Shown one piece after another: positions 62,601-64,000 of a stretch of 64,000 nt of DNA. The notes under the pieces were generated by a model. The model was not told where the DNA came from. It worked only from the letters and a program-made list of their open reading frames with translations, and made no database searches. Position 1 is the stretch's first letter, and each line of letters starts with the position of its first letter. The stretch spans positions 248,001 through 312,000 of the forward strand of contig JANQPQ010000056.1 in NCBI GenBank assembly GCA_028285445.1. Reading direction: 5' to 3'. The position numbers and the translations under genes are program-made. Source of the DNA: Cyclobacteriaceae bacterium. Lineage in GTDB: Bacteria; Bacteroidota; Bacteroidia; Cytophagales; Cyclobacteriaceae.

Positions 62601-63023
62601 TCAATTAAAAGGAGATAAATCAGGTGCTATAAAATCGACTTTAGCCCTTTCCGAATTAAATATATCGAAAGTGTAGTGGCTATTAATAAGGTCCTTAAAG
62701 CCCGATTTCAATTGAGGGAATTCCAGCATAAATGATTCAAACCCATCGGCAGTTGATTTCTGCATGAAATGATGTACTGCCCTCACTGCTACAATTGTTA
62801 AAGTCTTGTTGTATTTGCCAGTAGCGCCAATTGCTTTTACAAAGGTCAACAGTTGATCATGAATATTTTGCTCCGCCTGTTCAAGACCATATTTTCTGAT
62901 ATGAATCCAGGCCAACCTCAGGTGTGCTTCATGATTGAAGATAGACGGAGGAAGCTCACTATGTAGGAAAGCCTGCTCAAAAGTATAATCAGATAATTCA
63001 CTATGATTTTCTATTGCCTTCAT
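62601..63023 (-). CDS. HEAHLRLAW-motif protein, unknown function
   Basis: 140 residues from the ATG at 63023; 18 earlier in-frame residues are Lys-rich and less likely. The block IFNHEAHLRLAWIHIRKYG is conserved in many bacterial homologues I recall but cannot name; His and Glu may bind a metal. The protein is helical and cytoplasmic. It is co-transcribed with the Crp/Fnr regulator that follows on the minus strand. The function is unknown. Confidence 0.7.
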   Translation of the reverse strand: MKAIENHSELSDYTFEQAFLHSELPPSIFNHEAHLRLAWIHIRKYGLEQAEQNIHDQLLTFVKAIGATGKYNKTLTIVAVRAVHHFMQKSTADGFESFMLEFPQLKSGFKDLINSHYTFDIFNSERAKVDFIAPDLSPFN

Positions 63024-63194
63024 CTCTTTGCGTTTTTTAATTAGTAACTGCCTATTAGTCAAATTTGGCCAGCACAAAGAAAGCTACTCAACCCTATGCT
63101 TGCATTTACATTTGTTAAGAAAAGAAAGTCCCAAAATAATTCACTTTGAATTTCTTCCTCATTTCAACAACTTATGATCAAATAGACCCCAATT

Positions 63195-64000
63195 ATGAAA
63201 AAGCTAAGTAAAGAAGATATCAGCCAGGAAGTTTTTGACCTTTATGATGATTACGCTCATAACAGGCTGCAACGCCGTGATTTCATCGAGAAGCTATCTA
63301 TTTACGCAGTTGGAGGCATTACGGTTTCTTCGCTACTAAGCCTCATAATGCCCAATTATGTCGATTTTATAGAAGTGCAACATAACGATCCCCGCCTGGA
63401 ATCTGATTACATCACCTATAACTCACCAAAAGGCGGTGGTGAAATCAAAGGGCTATTAAGCAAGCCTGACGGTGCAAGTGGCAAACTACCTGGAATAGTA
63501 GTAGTCCACGAGAACCGGGGTCTGAATCCATATATCGAAGATGTGGGCCGTAGATGTACTCTTGATGGATTTATATCCCTGGCACCAGATGCATTAACGC
63601 CACTTGGTGGTTACCCAGGCAATGATGACGAGGGTAGAACTATGCAAAGAAAGCGAGATCGCAACGAGATGCTTGAAGATTTCATTGCAGCTTTTGAATA
63701 TCTGAAATCTCATGAGAATTGTACCGGCAAAGTTGGGGTGGTAGGCTTCTGCTTTGGAGGGTGGATCTCTAATATGATGGCGGTGAAAGCTCCAAGCTTG
63801 GGTGCGGCGGTTCCTTTCTATGGCCGACAACCATCAAAAGAAGATACTGAGAAAATCAATGCTCCGCTGCTGATTCATTATGGCGAACTGGATAAAAGAG
63901 TAAATGAAGGTTGGCCAGCTTACGAAGAAGCCTTAAAGGAGTATGGTAAAGAATACACTACCCACTTCTACCCTGCTGCCAACCATGGTTTTCATAATAA
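63195..64000 (+). CDS. Exported dienelactone-hydrolase-family protein, 3' end beyond window
   Basis: 268 codons visible from the ATG at 63195. RRDFIEKLSIYAVGGITV is a Tat-like twin-arginine signal anchor preceded by about 27 residues, so it is exported or membrane-tethered. The DLH fold shows VVVHENRGLNPYIEDVGRR, GFCFGGW with the Cys nucleophile, the acid in HYGELD and AANHGFHN with the catalytic His near the cut. Substrates may be lactones, cyclic esters or xenobiotics. The stop codon is outside. Confidence 0.9.
   Translation, partial: MKKLSKEDISQEVFDLYDDYAHNRLQRRDFIEKLSIYAVGGITVSSLLSLIMPNYVDFIEVQHNDPRLESDYITYNSPKGGGEIKGLLSKPDGASGKLPGIVVVHENRGLNPYIEDVGRRCTLDGFISLAPDALTPLGGYPGNDDEGRTMQRKRDRNEMLEDFIAAFEYLKSHENCTGKVGVVGFCFGGWISNMMAVKAPSLGAAVPFYGRQPSKEDTEKINAPLLIHYGELDKRVNEGWPAYEEALKEYGKEYTTHFYPAANHGFHN

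Overview
The window looks like chromosome from a member of the Bacteroidota, probably Cytophagales-like. Three things point there. The gene families are typical: FtsX/MacB-type permeases, a LytTR regulator, short Crp/Fnr proteins, secreted alpha/beta hydrolases and many small lipoproteins. Start codons are preceded by A-rich leaders, mostly without a Shine-Dalgarno sequence. Four intergenic sites have the Bacteroidota promoter layout, TTG, a 20-base spacer, then a TAnnTTTG-like box (near 801, 30743, 37003 and 55955). I saw no tRNA, rRNA, CRISPR array, insertion sequence, prophage or conjugation gene.

Layout. 1-9.4 kb: an M20 peptidase cut by the left edge; a membrane protein/Crp-Fnr pair; a PaiB-like FMN protein; an AraC regulator facing an NmrA-like oxidoreductase with a clean operator between them; a secreted hydrolase-TPR protein; and a three-gene operon (carboxypeptidase-regulatory-domain protein, monooxygenase-like protein, serine hydrolase). 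9.4-17.2 kb: a secreted esterase, then a tight six-gene operon (Tat-type epimerase, L-asparaginase, formamidase-like hydrolase, epoxide-hydrolase-like enzyme, amidohydrolase lipoprotein, membrane adenylate cyclase). This operon contains a 121-bp tandem duplication that builds an in-frame chimeric mini-ORF. 17.2-24 kb: an NTF2-like lipoprotein, GNAT, flavin amine oxidase, a hydrolase, an aspartyl protease divergent from a minimal membrane-anchored winged-helix protein, and a HExxH lipoprotein.

24-37 kb: a GH20 beta-N-acetylhexosaminidase overlapping by one base a complete pyruvate carboxylase, then small VOC, NTF2, lipoprotein and GNAT genes, a second secreted HExxH protein, a beta-lactamase-fold hydrolase, a methyltransferase, and an SDR/AraC pair. 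37-48 kb: a two-domain M16 peptidase, a trypsin-like protease, a LytTR regulator, an FtsX permease and a winged-helix/TM/beta-propeller regulator with PhoB-box-like repeats upstream. 48-64 kb: a 600-bp stretch with no intact gene, divergent katG and oxyR with a palindromic operator, an operon of PEP-mutase-like, cyclase-family, GNAT and YdeI-like genes, a YCII protein, a WYL-regulator group with zinc-ribbon, HEAT-repeat and VOC genes, a TPR lipoprotein, a second FtsX permease behind two strong palindromes, a Crp/Fnr pair, and a dienelactone hydrolase cut by the right edge.

How the genes work together. Most products are predicted to be exported hydrolases or envelope proteins, and many sit beside a one-component regulator. 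The clearest regulator-target logic is OxyR with KatG, AraC with the NmrA-like gene, and the winged-helix/propeller regulator with its divergent lipoprotein. No well-known multi-gene defence or mobile system is present. The most distinctive observations are the duplication-born chimera, the operator architectures, the amidase/esterase/cyclase operon, and the membrane-anchored regulators.
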